NCBI RefSeq assembly: GCF_009865135.1
Contig: NZ_WWGH01000001.1
Coordinates: 3,534,001-3,598,000 of the forward strand
Source of the DNA: Streptomyces sp. SID8374
Lineage (GTDB): Bacteria; Actinomycetota; Actinomycetes; Streptomycetales; Streptomycetaceae
DNA: 64,000 bases
Direction of reading: 5' to 3'
Under the pieces are notes generated by a model that did no database searches, was not told the DNA's origin, and saw nothing but the letters and a program-made list of their open reading frames with translations. Shown here piece by piece: positions 18,301-27,191 of the stretch. The translations under genes and the position numbers were made by a program. Position 1 is the first letter of the stretch; each line of letters begins with the position of its first letter.

Positions 18301-19252
18301 GAAGCTCCAGCTGCGCCCGAAGGCCCGCCAGGCGCTCTCCAAGGCCGCCGCGGCGACCGCGGGACCGTCCGGCGAGTCCATCGAACGCTCGGGCCTCACG
18401 GACTGGACGATCGGCACGCTGAACAAGGTCTTCGAGACCCGCCGGGCCGGGCAGCCGGTGAAGGCGTACCCGGCACTGGTGGACCAGGGCGAGACCGTCG
18501 CCGTACGCCTCTTCGACACCGAGGCCGAGCAGCAGCAGGCCATGTGGTGCGGGACCCGGAAGCTGATCCTGCTGAACATCCCGGTCAACCCGGCGAAGTT
18601 CGCCTCCGACCGGCTCACCAACCAGCAGAAGCTCGCCCTGTCCCGCAACCCGCACGGCTCGGTCCAGGCCCTCTTCGAGGACTGCGCCACCGCCGCCGCC
18701 GACCGGCTGATCGCCGCGCACGGGGGCCCGGCGTCGGACGAGAAGGCGTTCCGGACGCTGTACGACAAGGTGCGCGCCGATCTGGTGGACCTGACCGTCC
18801 GCACGATCGACCAGGTGCAGCAGATCCTGGCCGCCTGGCAGGCCTGTGAGCGGCGGCTGAAGTCGACCAACAGCCTGACGCTGGTCGCCAACGTCGCCGA
18901 CGTACGGGAGCAGCTGGCCCGTCTCGTACCGCCCGGTTTCGTCACGGCGACGGGGCTGCGGCGGCTGCCGGACCTGATGCGGTACCTGGTCGCGGCCGAC
19001 CGGCGGCTCCAGCAGATGCCGACGGCCGTGCAGCGGGACACCACGCGGATGGCGAAGGTCCACGAGATGCAGGACGAGTACGCGTGGCTGCTCGAACAGC
19101 TCCCGCAGGGACGGCCGGTGGGCCAGGAGGTGCTGGACGTGCGCTGGATGATCGAGGAGCTGCGGGTGAGCTACTTCGCGCACGCGCTGGGCACCGCGTT
19201 CCCGGTCTCCGACAAGCGGATCGTGAAGGCGATCGACGCCCTGGCACCCTGA
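15320..19252 (+). CDS. hrpA: ATP-dependent RNA helicase HrpA
   Basis: 1310 aa, full length for the DEAH-box HrpA family. Motif I GETGSGKTTQIPK (residue about 95), DEAH box IIIDEAHERSLN (about 190), SATIDPERF, LATNVAETSLTVPG and QRKGRCGRT (motif VI). These are followed by the helicase-associated and OB-fold regions and the long C-terminal HrpA-specific domain. A ribosome/mRNA-acting helicase; in E. coli HrpA rescues stalled translation complexes. Stands alone, with its own promoter region in 15125-15319. Confidence 0.97.
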   Translation: MSTSFADLQSQLGQLSLRDANRLGRRLEGARRIRKPEARQSVLDEIAAEAGKAAERLATRAARLPALSYPEELPVSQKKDEILEAIRDHQVVIVAGETGSGKTTQIPKICMELGRGVRGMIGHTQPRRIAARTVAERVADELRTPLGETVGWKVRFTDQVNPESTYLKLMTDGILLAEIQTDRELLAYDTIIIDEAHERSLNIDFLLGYLARLLPKRPDLKVVITSATIDPERFARHFGEAPIVEVSGRTYPVEVRYRPLLEEDSEDSDRDQITAICDAVDELGHEAPGDVLVFLSGEREIRDTADALNKRNLRHTEVLPLYARLSHAEQHRVFQRHTGRRIVLATNVAETSLTVPGIKYVIDPGNARISRYSHRTKVQRLPIERISQASANQRKGRCGRTSDGICIRLYSEDDFVTRPEFTDPEILRTNLASVILQMTAAGLGDIEKFPFIDPPDHRNIRDGVQLLQELGALDPGEKDPKKRLTPLGRKLSQLPVDPRLARMVIEADKNGCAREVMVIAAALSIQDPRERPQEKQTQADQNHARFKDETSDFLAYLNLWAYVREQQKERGSSSFRRMCKQEYLNFLRIREWQDIYAQLRTVAKQMGIVVEEPKGDASIPEQAVHTSLLAGLLSHIGLKDTEKNEYLGARSAKFAIFPGSALFKKQPRFVMSAELVETSRLWARVNAKVEPEWIEPLAQHLLKRTYSEPHWEKDQAAVMAYERVTLYGVPIIAQRKINFGRIDQEASRDLFIRNALVEGDWRTHHQFFHDNRKLLGEVEELEHRARRRDILVDDETLFDFYDQRIPEHIVSGAHFDSWWKHKKREEPDALDFERSMLINEKAGAVTKDDYPDSWRQGKLKFKVTYQFEPGADADGVTVHIPLQVLNQVTSEGFDWQIPGLREEVVTELIRSLPKPIRRHYVPAPNYADKFLDRAVPLQEPLPQTLARELQRMVGVPVTADDFDLSRVPDHLKITFRIVDERRRKVAEDKDLEALKLQLRPKARQALSKAAAATAGPSGESIERSGLTDWTIGTLNKVFETRRAGQPVKAYPALVDQGETVAVRLFDTEAEQQQAMWCGTRKLILLNIPVNPAKFASDRLTNQQKLALSRNPHGSVQALFEDCATAAADRLIAAHGGPASDEKAFRTLYDKVRADLVDLTVRTIDQVQQILAAWQACERRLKSTNSLTLVANVADVREQLARLVPPGFVTATGLRRLPDLMRYLVAADRRLQQMPTAVQRDTTRMAKVHEMQDEYAWLLEQLPQGRPVGQEVLDVRWMIEELRVSYFAHALGTAFPVSDKRIVKAIDALAP

Positions 19253-19367
19253 CACGGAGGCGCCGGGAGCGGTGACGGTGTCACCACCAGGAGTGAAGTC
19301 GACCTGGACCTCCCACCTCCTGTACAGTCTGGTTTCGCAGCAAGCCGCAAGGCAGCAGCGAAAACCT

Positions 19368-19442
19368 GGTCCTGTGGAGCAGTTTGGAGTGCTCGCCACC
19401 CTGTCAAGGTGGAGGCCGCGGGTTCAAATCCCGTCAGGACCG
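19368..19442 (+). tRNA. tRNA-Asp (GTC), copy 2
   Basis: 75 nt, base-for-base identical to the copy at 12758, and preceded by the same few bases (CTGGTCC against TTGGTCC). A TACAGT hexamer at 19323-19328 is a plausible -10. Confidence 0.95.
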
Positions 19443-19452
19443 CAGTAGGAGA

Positions 19453-19480
19453 AAGCCCGGATCATCTCGATCCGGGCTTT
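19453..19480 (+). terminator. Hairpin after tRNA-Asp copy 2
   Basis: AAAGCCCGGAT/ATCCGGGCTTT arms followed by TTCTCG, 10 bases after the tRNA. Confidence 0.85.
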
Positions 19481-19602
19481 CTCGCGTCCTGACGTGCCCT
19501 CGCACCCTTGACGGCGCCTTCCGCCGCGGGTACCCCGTAGAGACGAGGCCGCCCCTGTTTCCCTCGGCGAGAGGCGGCCGGGCTCACCGGGAGGTGGCTC
19601 GT

Positions 19603-19899
19603 ATGTCCGCGTCCACAGCACGACACGAGACCCGCGCACTGCTCCGCGCCCATCTGGCCGCCGCTTACGGCTACGGCCACCTCACCCGCCACTGCCCGGT
19701 CTGCCACCGACTCCTGCGCCTGGCCATGGAGCCCGGGGACGGGGAGGGCGACACCAGGGAGACCCGTGGGCCGGAGGCGGCCCCGGAGCCTCCGCACGAG
19801 CCGCAGGAGCCCCGGGAGCGCGCCGGAAGCCCTTCGGCCGCCGGGAGCGCGCCCGCCGAGCCGGCCGGGGACGAGGACGAAAGACCCTCCACTCCATGA
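19603..19899 (+). CDS. Small conserved Streptomyces protein with a CxxC knuckle
   Basis: 98 aa from ATG 19603 behind a strong ribosome site (GGGAGG). The N-terminal 45 residues look structured (ARHETRALLRAHLAAAYGYG, then HCPVCHRLLRLAM). The remainder is a disordered Glu/Pro-rich tail. It resembles the small Streptomyces DUF6274-type proteins found near bldC, a tentative assignment. HCPVCH could bind a metal, but only one Cys pair is present. Confidence 0.65.
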   Translation: MSASTARHETRALLRAHLAAAYGYGHLTRHCPVCHRLLRLAMEPGDGEGDTRETRGPEAAPEPPHEPQEPRERAGSPSAAGSAPAEPAGDEDERPSTP

Positions 19900-20536
19900 C
19901 CATCGGCCGGATGATTCCGCGTCCGGACAGTGGCAGGCTCGTAGTTGGCAAGCATCAGGCAGTGTGACGGGTGTCACCGAAAGAGTTTTCAGACCGGGGT
20001 ACTTTACGCCTGTCCTACAACTGGCGAATTTAATATGTGCAATTGCACCGCCCCGACCGTTCGGCCGGACCGTTCCGTCCGGGGCTGTCCCACCGAGTCC
20101 GGGACGCTCACCCACACTCCCGCACAGACCCGCTCACAGACCCACGAAGGGCGCCGGGACGGACGGCGGCCACTGCGCAGCGCGGGCCGCAGAGGGCCCG
20201 GAAGCCGACCGACCACCCGGTTATCGGTCACCCGTTCCGGGGCCCCGCAGAGGGTGTGAGAGGGGCGTACGGGGGCACGAGAGCCCTCGGTGGTGTGATG
20301 CCGGCCCAGGGGCCAGGACGTCGAAAAGGGCCGCGGAGCCCGGGACATAAAAAGATCGCGCTGGACCCGGCGGAGTCCAGCGCGATCAAAAACGACGCAC
20401 CCGTACACAGGTATGACGCCCGTTGGGGCAGGCGTCCGTCGAAGTGGAGCTATGCAGGGGCGGCCTGGGGTTGGGGGACCTGGCGGCTGCCCGGTTGTGA
20501 TGCTGTGCTGCTGTTGAGCTGCGTGACAGGGGTGTG
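19900..20536. other. Gene-free region downstream of bldC
   Basis: No coding region is supported. Contains the bldC terminator at 20354-20387 and a less GC-rich patch (about 19990-20050, TTTAATATGTGCAATTGC). Short open frames here have no ribosome site or recognisable product. Confidence 0.5.
20354..20387 (-). terminator. Hairpin downstream of bldC
   Basis: Perfect 13-bp arms GATCGCGCTGGAC/GTCCAGCGCGATC flanked by AAAA on one side and AAAA/TTTT on the other, so it could act in both directions. Confidence 0.8.
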
Positions 20537-20743
20537 TCAGGCCTCGCTGCGCTGCTGCGGAATACCCGCAAGCAGTGCGCGGACCTCTGCCTCGCGGTAC
20601 CGGCGATGTCCACCGAGCGTGCGGATGGACGTGAGCTTGCCAGCCTTGGCCCAACGGGTGACCGTCTTCGGGTCCACGCGGAACATCGTGGCAACCTCAG
20701 CCGGGGTCAGCAGCGGCTCGGCATCAGGGGTGCGAGCGGTCAT
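20537..20743 (-). CDS. bldC: Developmental regulator BldC
   Basis: 68 aa. Start ATG 20743 has GAGGAGG 6 bases before it. A single MerR-like winged helix (LLTPAEVATMFRVDPKTVTR, then WAKAGKLTSIRTLGGHRRYR) without an effector domain, the known size and sequence type of Streptomyces BldC. BldC binds cooperatively as head-to-tail oligomers on direct repeats and holds back sporulation during vegetative growth. Monocistronic. Confidence 0.97.
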   Translation of the reverse strand: MTARTPDAEPLLTPAEVATMFRVDPKTVTRWAKAGKLTSIRTLGGHRRYREAEVRALLAGIPQQRSEA

Positions 20744-21410
20744 GAGCGGCCTCCTCGGGAGAACCGAACCTTCTCGGTTCTTTCCTCTAAATTCTGCACC
20801 TTGACCCGCGTTGCCCGAAATGGCGGACGCGGGCCGAGTCGGTTATAGGACGAACGGCTTGTCCTCGGCACTACAACTACACCATCCGTCCAGCCGCGTC
20901 GGCCAAACCGATGGAATTGCCCTCCCAGGTGTTCATCAGCGACGGAAGCCGATGGACCATGCCATAGCGGACAGTCACACCACCGTGACGATCAGTCACA
21001 GAGCGATCAGGAGTCGTCAGACCCCCCATAGAGTGCAATGCTGAGTATTCCGCCCTTACTTGGACGGAAGGAGCCCTCCCCGGACTCCTTGTCCTATTTT
21101 GGCACGAGGAGTAGGGATGGGCGCAAGGGCCCCGTTAGTGCTATCCATCACGCTTGAGGCAAAGGCCCGGTTCGGGACGTAGGTCCTGGGTCGGAAGGCG
21201 TACGCTGCCGCCCCACCCACCACACGTGCCACACGGGACGCAGGTTCACGGCCCGTCAATTCCCCTTCGCGGCCCCTGCCCAGGCGATCCGGCCGGCTCC
21301 CTCGCCGGGCTCGCTCTCCTCCTCCTTCCCGCCCGATCGGCCTTCCGTTCCGTCCTGGATGAAGGATGCCCCGGTTCCGTCACGTTGATGCCGCTGTGGG
21401 TCTTTTCACG
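20744..21410. other. Gene-free bldC upstream region
   Basis: About 670 bases with no convincing gene. GAACCGA-ACCTTC-TCGGTTC at 20761-20780 is a 7-bp inverted repeat about 20 bases before the bldC start and could fold in the leader. Further upstream, 20930-21060 is less GC-rich with GTCACA/GTGAC-type repeats. The bldC promoter must lie here. Confidence 0.5.
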
Positions 21411-22265
21411 TCAATTGGTGAACTGGCGGTCCCGGACCGCCCGCCACCGCTCCGCGAGCCGCGCGTACGCCGCTCCGGCGCCCTCGCTGTCGCCGTTCCC
21501 CAGCGCGGTGAGCCCCTCGGCCACATCCGCCGCCGACCGGTCCCCGGCCAGCTGCTCGGCGGAGAGCGCGTGCACCAGGCCCCCGTAGTCCAGCTCCACC
21601 AGCGAGTGCGGATGGAACTCCTCCAGCCAGCGCCCCACGTCCACCAGGCCCTCGACGAGCGGCCCGTCGGTGACGTTCTCCCGCAGCGTCCGCAGCCCCC
21701 GGGCCAGCCGGCGCCGCGCCTCCACCATCGGCGTCCGGTAGCGCAGCACCGGCTCCCCGCCCTCGCCGTCCGCCGCCGTGTACTCCCGCTCCTCGTCCCG
21801 GAAGAGGACGAACCACCGCACCGGGACCTGCCACACCGTCGTACGGATCCACGGCCGCGCGTCCGGGTTCCGGCGCCGCCAGCGCTCGTGGTCGGCCTGC
21901 GCCTGGCCCCGCACCACCTCGGGCAGCAGGGCGTCCAGCACGTTGGCCGGAAACATTCCCCCCAGCTCCTCCAGTGCGAGCCACCCCCGCAGCCGGGTCC
22001 GCCACGGGCAGACGCACACCACCCCGTACAGCTCCGCCACGAACGCGTCGCCGCTCTCGTGCACGGGCACCCCGACCGGCGGCACCGGCACCAAGTCGGC
22101 GAGCGAGCGGCGCAGTTCGTCCTGGGCCGTGGGCAGCACGGAACGCTCGGCGTAACGGGCCCAGTGACTGCGCTCGGGCTCCGCGAAGGCGGCGAGCGGC
22201 TCGTACACCCGGAGGTACGACGTGTAAGGGACGAGCACTGAAGACACCACCGACATGCAGCGCAT
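21411..22265 (-). CDS. Conserved hypothetical protein
   Basis: 284 aa from ATG 22265; ATG 22256 ([20 protein letters not shown]) is the main alternative. A soluble, mostly helical, Arg/Glu-rich protein with conserved-looking stretches [33 protein letters not shown] and [13 protein letters not shown]. No motif or catalytic residues are recognised. It is transcribed divergently from vdh, with about 165 bases between the starts. Confidence 0.75.
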   Translation of the reverse strand: MRCMSVVSSVLVPYTSYLRVYEPLAAFAEPERSHWARYAERSVLPTAQDELRRSLADLVPVPPVGVPVHESGDAFVAELYGVVCVCPWRTRLRGWLALEELGGMFPANVLDALLPEVVRGQAQADHERWRRRNPDARPWIRTTVWQVPVRWFVLFRDEEREYTAADGEGGEPVLRYRTPMVEARRRLARGLRTLRENVTDGPLVEGLVDVGRWLEEFHPHSLVELDYGGLVHALSAEQLAGDRSAADVAEGLTALGNGDSEGAGAAYARLAERWRAVRDRQFTN

Positions 22266-22432
22266 CGTGCCACGCCGGTACACCCCCTTGGGGTGATCCT
22301 CGGCACGGGGGCAGATCCGCGCCGCCGGAGGACTTACGCTCTTGCCCATCGGACCGGCCGTGCCGGTCGGTCCGGAGGCCCTCCCCACCCCTAGGAGGGC
22401 CTCCCGCCGCTTCGTACTTGGGAGTCACCACA

Positions 22433-23524
22433 GTGACCGATGTGACTGACGGCGTCCTGCACACCCTGTTCCACTCGGATCAGGGGGGTCACGAGCAAGT
22501 CGTGATCTGCCAGGACCGTGCCACCGGCCTCAAGGCCGTCATCGCCCTCCACAACACCGCCCTCGGCCCCGGCCTCGGCGGCACCCGCTTCTACCCGTAC
22601 GCCACCGAGGCCGAGGCCCTCGCCGACGCGCTGAACCTCTCGCGCGGGATGTCGTACAAGAACGCCCTGGCCGGACTCGACCACGGCGGCGGCAAGGCCG
22701 TCATCATCGGCGACCCGGAGAAGATCGAGGCCTCGCAAAAAACTGAACTCCTCCTGGCCTACGGCCGGTTCGTCGCCTCGCTCGGCGGGCGCTACGTCAC
22801 CGCCTGCGACGTCGGCACCTACGTCGCCGACATGGACATCGTCGCCCGGGAGTGCCGCTGGACCACCGGCCGCTCCCCCGAGAACGGCGGCGCCGGCGAC
22901 TCCTCCGTCCTCACCGCCTTCGGTGTCTTCCAGGGCATGCGGGCCTCGGCCCAGCACCTGTGGGGCGACCCGACGCTGCGCGGCCGCAAGGTCGGCGTCG
23001 CCGGGGTCGGCAAGGTGGGCCACCACCTCGTCGAACACCTGCTCTCCGACGGGGCCGAGGTCGTGATCACCGACGTCCGCGAGGAGTCGGTGCGCCGCAT
23101 CACCGATCTGCACCCCGAGGTCACCGTGGCGGCCGGCACCGAGGCGCTGATCCGCACCGAGGGCCTCGACATCTACGCGCCCTGTGCGCTCGGCGGCGCG
23201 CTGAACGACGAGACCGTCCCGGTCCTCACCGCGAAGGTGGTCTGCGGCGCGGCCAACAACCAGCTGGCCCACCCGGGCGTCGAGAAGGACCTGGCCGACC
23301 GGTCGGTTCTCTACGCCCCCGACTACGTGGTCAACGCCGGTGGCGTGATCCAGGTCGCCGACGAGCTCAACGGGTTCGACTTCGACCGGTGCAAGGCGAA
23401 GGCGGCGAAGATCTTCGACACCACGCTGGAAATATTCGCACGTGCGAAGGCGGACGGCATTCCGCCCGCCGCGGCGGCCGACCGGATCGCCGAGCAGCGG
23501 ATGGCCGAGGCGCGCGGCCGCTGA
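22433..23524 (+). CDS. vdh: Valine (Leu/Phe/Val) dehydrogenase
   Basis: 363 aa from GTG 22433 ([13 protein letters not shown]), with GGGAG 10 bases before it. NAD-dependent oxidative deamination of branched-chain amino acids, feeding acyl-CoA precursors. Visible: substrate-binding [12 protein letters not shown], catalytic Lys in [23 protein letters not shown], and the NAD-binding loop [12 protein letters not shown]. Closely resembles the Streptomyces Vdh family throughout its length. An inverted repeat follows the stop. Confidence 0.96.
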   Translation: MTDVTDGVLHTLFHSDQGGHEQVVICQDRATGLKAVIALHNTALGPGLGGTRFYPYATEAEALADALNLSRGMSYKNALAGLDHGGGKAVIIGDPEKIEASQKTELLLAYGRFVASLGGRYVTACDVGTYVADMDIVARECRWTTGRSPENGGAGDSSVLTAFGVFQGMRASAQHLWGDPTLRGRKVGVAGVGKVGHHLVEHLLSDGAEVVITDVREESVRRITDLHPEVTVAAGTEALIRTEGLDIYAPCALGGALNDETVPVLTAKVVCGAANNQLAHPGVEKDLADRSVLYAPDYVVNAGGVIQVADELNGFDFDRCKAKAAKIFDTTLEIFARAKADGIPPAAAADRIAEQRMAEARGR

Positions 23525-23535
23525 CGCGCACACGT

Positions 23536-23585
23536 ACGACCCGCGGGCCGGTGGGAGACAAGACTCACGCCGGTCGGCGGGTCGT
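23536..23585 (+). terminator. Inverted repeat after vdh
   Basis: Arms ACGACCCGC/GCGGGTCGT with an inner GGCCGG/CCGGTC pair; likely rho-independent. Confidence 0.6.
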
Positions 23586-23805
23586 GCGTACAGAAGAGGT
23601 TAAAATCGCAGTTGACCAGCGGGGACGGGGCTCCTCACTGGCCCTGCACCGGGGCGCAAGACGCGGGCGGCGTACCGTATGGCCTTGGAAGCAGGTACCG
23701 TTAAAGCCCTACGGGCGCGGTCTCTCTGTCGAGAGTCCGTCCTGAAACATGAACGCGTGTCAAGACTCTGGGGCCGTCGAGCCCCGTCACCGAGGGGGTC
23801 GAGCC

Positions 23806-24063
23806 ATGGGGCGCGGCCGGGCAAAGGCCAAGCAGACCAAGGTCGCCCGCCAGCTGAAGTACAGCAGCGGCGGGACGGACCTGTCGCGTCTGGCCAATGA
23901 GCTGGGCGCATCGCCTTCGAGTCAGCCACCGAACGCCGAGCCGTTCGAGGACGACGACGAGGAAGATGACCCGTACGCACAGTACGCGGATCGCTACAAC
24001 AAGGACGATGACGAGGATCAGGACGATCAGTCCGGTCCGTCGTCACAGCGCCGCGGCGCTTGA
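23806..24063 (+). CDS. DUF3073 family protein
   Basis: 85 aa from ATG 23806 with GAGGGGG upstream. The basic N-terminus MGRGRAKAKQTKVARQLKY is typical of DUF3073, followed by a very acidic tail (DDDEEDDPYAQYADRYNKDD). Conserved across actinobacteria. No experimental function is known to me; the charge layout suggests nucleic-acid or ribosome binding. Confidence 0.9.
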   Translation: MGRGRAKAKQTKVARQLKYSSGGTDLSRLANELGASPSSQPPNAEPFEDDDEEDDPYAQYADRYNKDDDEDQDDQSGPSSQRRGA

Positions 24064-24080
24064 CCTCGCGCTGACACATC

Positions 24081-24112
24081 AACCCGGTCCGGGCCTGCCC
24101 CGGGCCGGGTTC
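24081..24112 (+). terminator. Hairpin after the DUF3073 gene
   Basis: AACCCGGTCCGGGC and CCCGGGCCGGGTT arms, one internal mismatch, followed by TCTGTGTGT. Confidence 0.7.
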
Positions 24113-24153
24113 TGTGTGTCCTGATCCGGTCCGGAGCGGCTCCTGAGGGGTGC

Positions 24154-24182
24154 GGTGCGCCGGGCTTCCCGCCCGGCGCACC
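24154..24182 (-). terminator. Hairpin after purM
   Basis: Perfect 12-bp arms GGTGCGCCGGGC/GCCCGGCGCACC, 18 bases past the purM stop. Confidence 0.8.
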
Positions 24183-24199
24183 CACCGGCGTACGACTGC

Positions 24200-25273
24200 T
24201 CAGCGTGCGTAGCTGCCCGTCAGCTCGGCGCCCGTGGTGTGGTCGCCGCGGTCGGTGATCTCACCGGCGACCCAGGAGTCGACCCCGCGGTCGGCCAGGG
24301 TCGTCAGCGCGGCGTCCACCGAGTCGGCCGGGACGATCGCGATCATGCCGACGCCCATGTTCAGCGTCTTCTCCAGCTCCAGCTGCTCCACCTGACCGGC
24401 CTTGCCGACGAGGTCGAAGACCGCGCCCGGCGTCCAGGTGGAGCGGTCCACGGTGGCGTGCAGCCCGTCCGGGATGACCCGGGCCAGGTTGTTCGCCAGG
24501 CCGCCGCCGGTGACGTGGCTGAAGCCGTGCACCTCGGTCGTCCGGGTGAGCGCCAGGCAGTCCAGCGAGTAGATCCGGGTCGGCTCCAGCAGCTCCTCGC
24601 CGAGCGTCCGGCCGAACTCCTCGACCTCGCGGTCCAGCGTCCAGCCGGCCCGGTCGAAGACCACGTGGCGGACGAGCGAGTACCCGTTCGAGTGAAGACC
24701 GGAGGACGCCATCGCGATGACGGCGTCACCCTTGCGGATACGGTCCGGGCCGAGCAGCCGGTCGGCCTCGACCACGCCCGTACCGGCGCCGGCGACGTCG
24801 AAGTCGTCCGGGCCCAGCAGACCCGGGTGCTCGGCGGTCTCGCCGCCGACCAGGGCGCAGCCCGCGAGGACGCAGCCCTCGGCGATGCCCTTCACGATCG
24901 CCGCGACACGCTCGGGGTGCACCTTGCCGACGCAGATGTAGTCGGTCATGAAGAGCGGCTCGGCACCGCAGACGACGAGGTCGTCCACGACCATGCCGAC
25001 GAGGTCGTGGCCGATGGTGTCGTACACGCCCATCTGACGCGCCAGGTCCACCTTGGTCCCGACACCGTCGGTGGCGGAGGCGAGCAGCGGACGCTCGTAG
25101 CGCTTGAGCGCCGAGGCGTCGAAGAGGCCGGCGAAACCGCCGAGCCCGCCGAGGCCCGCGACCTCGGGGCGCTGCGTCTTCTTCACCCACTCCTTCATCA
25201 ACTCGACGGCACGGTCACCGGCTTCGATGTCGACGCCGGCCGCCGCGTAGGAGGCACCTGTTGTCTCAGACAT
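24200..25273 (-). CDS. purM: Phosphoribosylformylglycinamidine cyclo-ligase (AIR synthetase)
   Basis: 357 aa. ATP-dependent closure of FGAM to AIR, step 5 of purine synthesis. Signatures: ASYAAAGVDIEAGDRAVELM, ATDGVGTKVDLA, GHDLVGMVVDDLVVCGAEPL, GGETAEHPGLL and SSGLHSNGYSLVR. It follows purF by about 60 bases on the same strand; the two probably share a transcript. Confidence 0.98.
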   Translation of the reverse strand: MSETTGASYAAAGVDIEAGDRAVELMKEWVKKTQRPEVAGLGGLGGFAGLFDASALKRYERPLLASATDGVGTKVDLARQMGVYDTIGHDLVGMVVDDLVVCGAEPLFMTDYICVGKVHPERVAAIVKGIAEGCVLAGCALVGGETAEHPGLLGPDDFDVAGAGTGVVEADRLLGPDRIRKGDAVIAMASSGLHSNGYSLVRHVVFDRAGWTLDREVEEFGRTLGEELLEPTRIYSLDCLALTRTTEVHGFSHVTGGGLANNLARVIPDGLHATVDRSTWTPGAVFDLVGKAGQVEQLELEKTLNMGVGMIAIVPADSVDAALTTLADRGVDSWVAGEITDRGDHTTGAELTGSYAR

Positions 25274-25333
25274 GGCCTGGGATCTTTCGTGTGGAGATAC
25301 GGGGCTGGTGGGAGGGGCGGCGGCGCGTCCGGG

Positions 25334-26860
25334 TCACGGACGGCGCAGCGCGTCGGCCGCGGCGGTGGCCGCGGGTCCTGCCGCCAGCTCGGTCTCCAGC
25401 AGCTGCTTGCCGAGCAGCTCCGGGTCCGGGAGGTCCATGGGGTACTCACCGTCGAAGCAGGCGCGGCACAGGTTGGGCTTGTCGATCGTGGTCGCCTCGA
25501 TCATGGAGTCGATCGAGATGTACGAGAGGGAGTCGGCCCCCATCGAGGTGCAGATCTCGTCCACGGTCATGCCGTTGGCGATCAGCTCGGCGCGGGTGGC
25601 GAAGTCGATCCCGAAGAAGCAGGGCCACTTCACCGGCGGCGAGGAGATCCGGATGTGGATCTCGGCGGCCCCGGCCTCGCGGAGCATCCGGACCAGGGCG
25701 CGCTGGGTGTTGCCGCGGACGATCGAGTCGTCGACGACCACCAGGCGCTTGCCCTTGATGACTTCCTTCAGCGGGTTCAGCTTGAGCCGGATACCGAGCT
25801 GGCGGATGGTCTGCGAGGGCTGGATGAAGGTCCGGCCGACGTAGGCGTTCTTCACCAGTCCGGCGCCGAACGGGATGCCGCTGGCCTCCGCGTACCCGAT
25901 CGCGGCGGGGGTGCCGGATTCCGGGGTCGCTATGACCAGATCGGCCTCGACGGGGGCTTCGGCGGCCAGCTTGCGGCCCATCTCCACCCGGGAGAGGTAG
26001 ACGTTCCGGCCGGCGATGTCGGTGTCGGGACGGGCCAGGTAGACGTACTCGAAGACACAGCCCTTGGGCTTCGCTTCTGCGAAGCGGGAGGTGCGCAGAC
26101 CGTTCTCGTCGATGGCGACGAGCTCGCCCGGCTCGATCTCGCGTACGTAGCTGGCGCCGCAGATGTCGAGGGCGGCGGACTCGGAGGCGACCACCCAGCC
26201 GCGCTCCAGGCGGCCGAGCACCAGCGGGCGGATGCCCTGCGGGTCACGGGCGGCGTAGAGGGTGTGCTCGTCCATGAAGACGAGCGAGAACGCGCCCTTG
26301 ACGTCGGGGAGCACCTTGGCGGCGGCTTCCTCGATGGTCAGCGGCTTGTCGTCCTCGTCGCGCTGCCCGGCGAGCAGCGCGGTGACCAGGTCGGTGTCGT
26401 TGGTCGCGGCGACCTGGGTGGCGCGGCCGTCCTTGCGGGGGAGGTCGGCGACCATCTCCGCGAGCTGGGCCGTGTTGACCAGGTTCCCGTTGTGGCCGAG
26501 GGCGATCGAGCCGTGCGCGGTGGCACGGAACGTCGGCTGCGCGTTCTCCCACACCGAGGCACCGGTGGTGGAGTAGCGGGCATGACCGACCGCGATATGG
26601 CCCTGGAGGGAACCCAGAGACGTTTCGTCGAAGACCTGCGAGACCAGTCCCATGTCCTTGAAGACCAGGATCTGGGACCCGTTGCTCACTGCGATGCCCG
26701 CGGATTCCTGTCCGCGGTGCTGCAGGGCATACAGTCCGAAATAGGTGAGCTTGGCGACCTCTTCACCCGGAGCCCAGACACCGAAGACGCCACAAGCGTC
26801 CTGGGGGCCTTTCTCTCCGGGGAGCAGGTCGTGGTTGAGTCGTCCATCACCACGGGGCAC
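25334..26860 (-). CDS. purF: Amidophosphoribosyltransferase
   Basis: 508 aa from GTG 26860. Committed step of purine synthesis: PRPP plus glutamine to phosphoribosylamine. An 18-20-residue propeptide precedes the nucleophile Cys in DACGVFGVW (N-terminal glutaminase). The PRTase domain holds VVVDDSIVRGNTQRALV. Cys residues in KWPCFFGID and NLCRACFDGEYP are those of the Fe-S-containing, B. subtilis-type PurF. The weak ribosome site leaves some doubt over the start, but homology supports the GTG. The sequence up to 27191 contains its promoter. Confidence 0.97.
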   Translation of the reverse strand: MPRGDGRLNHDLLPGEKGPQDACGVFGVWAPGEEVAKLTYFGLYALQHRGQESAGIAVSNGSQILVFKDMGLVSQVFDETSLGSLQGHIAVGHARYSTTGASVWENAQPTFRATAHGSIALGHNGNLVNTAQLAEMVADLPRKDGRATQVAATNDTDLVTALLAGQRDEDDKPLTIEEAAAKVLPDVKGAFSLVFMDEHTLYAARDPQGIRPLVLGRLERGWVVASESAALDICGASYVREIEPGELVAIDENGLRTSRFAEAKPKGCVFEYVYLARPDTDIAGRNVYLSRVEMGRKLAAEAPVEADLVIATPESGTPAAIGYAEASGIPFGAGLVKNAYVGRTFIQPSQTIRQLGIRLKLNPLKEVIKGKRLVVVDDSIVRGNTQRALVRMLREAGAAEIHIRISSPPVKWPCFFGIDFATRAELIANGMTVDEICTSMGADSLSYISIDSMIEATTIDKPNLCRACFDGEYPMDLPDPELLGKQLLETELAAGPAATAAADALRRP

Positions 26861-27191
26861 GGCACCGAGTGTAGGCGAGATCGACCACTGGTCCGAATTG
26901 GGGACCGGTCGGCAAAGCCGGTGCGGATCACGGGGAACGGGTGCGCGCGCCGGACCGGGCGGGCGATTCGCGGGACTTCGGACGGTCACGGTGAGTGACC
27001 GCAGGGCGGGCGTCACGGGCCCCGAGGTGCGGGCGCGGGGCTCACTGACGGGCCGGGAGGCCGGTTACCGACCGGTAGGAACGGTGGGCCGCGACCGTCC
27101 GGCCGTGGCGCTCGGTGAACCCGCCCCGAGCCCGCCCCGGCCACTGGCCGAACGCTCGTTTCGTGGTGAGCCTCACACCGGGGAGCCGGCC
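26861..27191. other. purF upstream region
   Basis: 331 bases between purF and the end of the META-domain gene. No gene, RNA or clear terminator is seen. Confidence 0.4.

Noticed and set aside
14708..19399. 1563-codon minus-strand frame opposite hrpA
   Set aside because: Antisense shadow of a conserved helicase; only its last 138 codons are likely real, as a separate secreted protein starting at 15124.
21056..21259. 67-codon minus-strand frame in the bldC upstream gap
   Set aside because: No ribosome site, no recognisable product, and composition no different from the surrounding non-coding sequence.
24155..26998. 947-codon plus-strand frame opposite purM/purF
   Set aside because: Shadow with compositional bias typical of GC-rich antisense frames; the purine enzymes are unmistakable.
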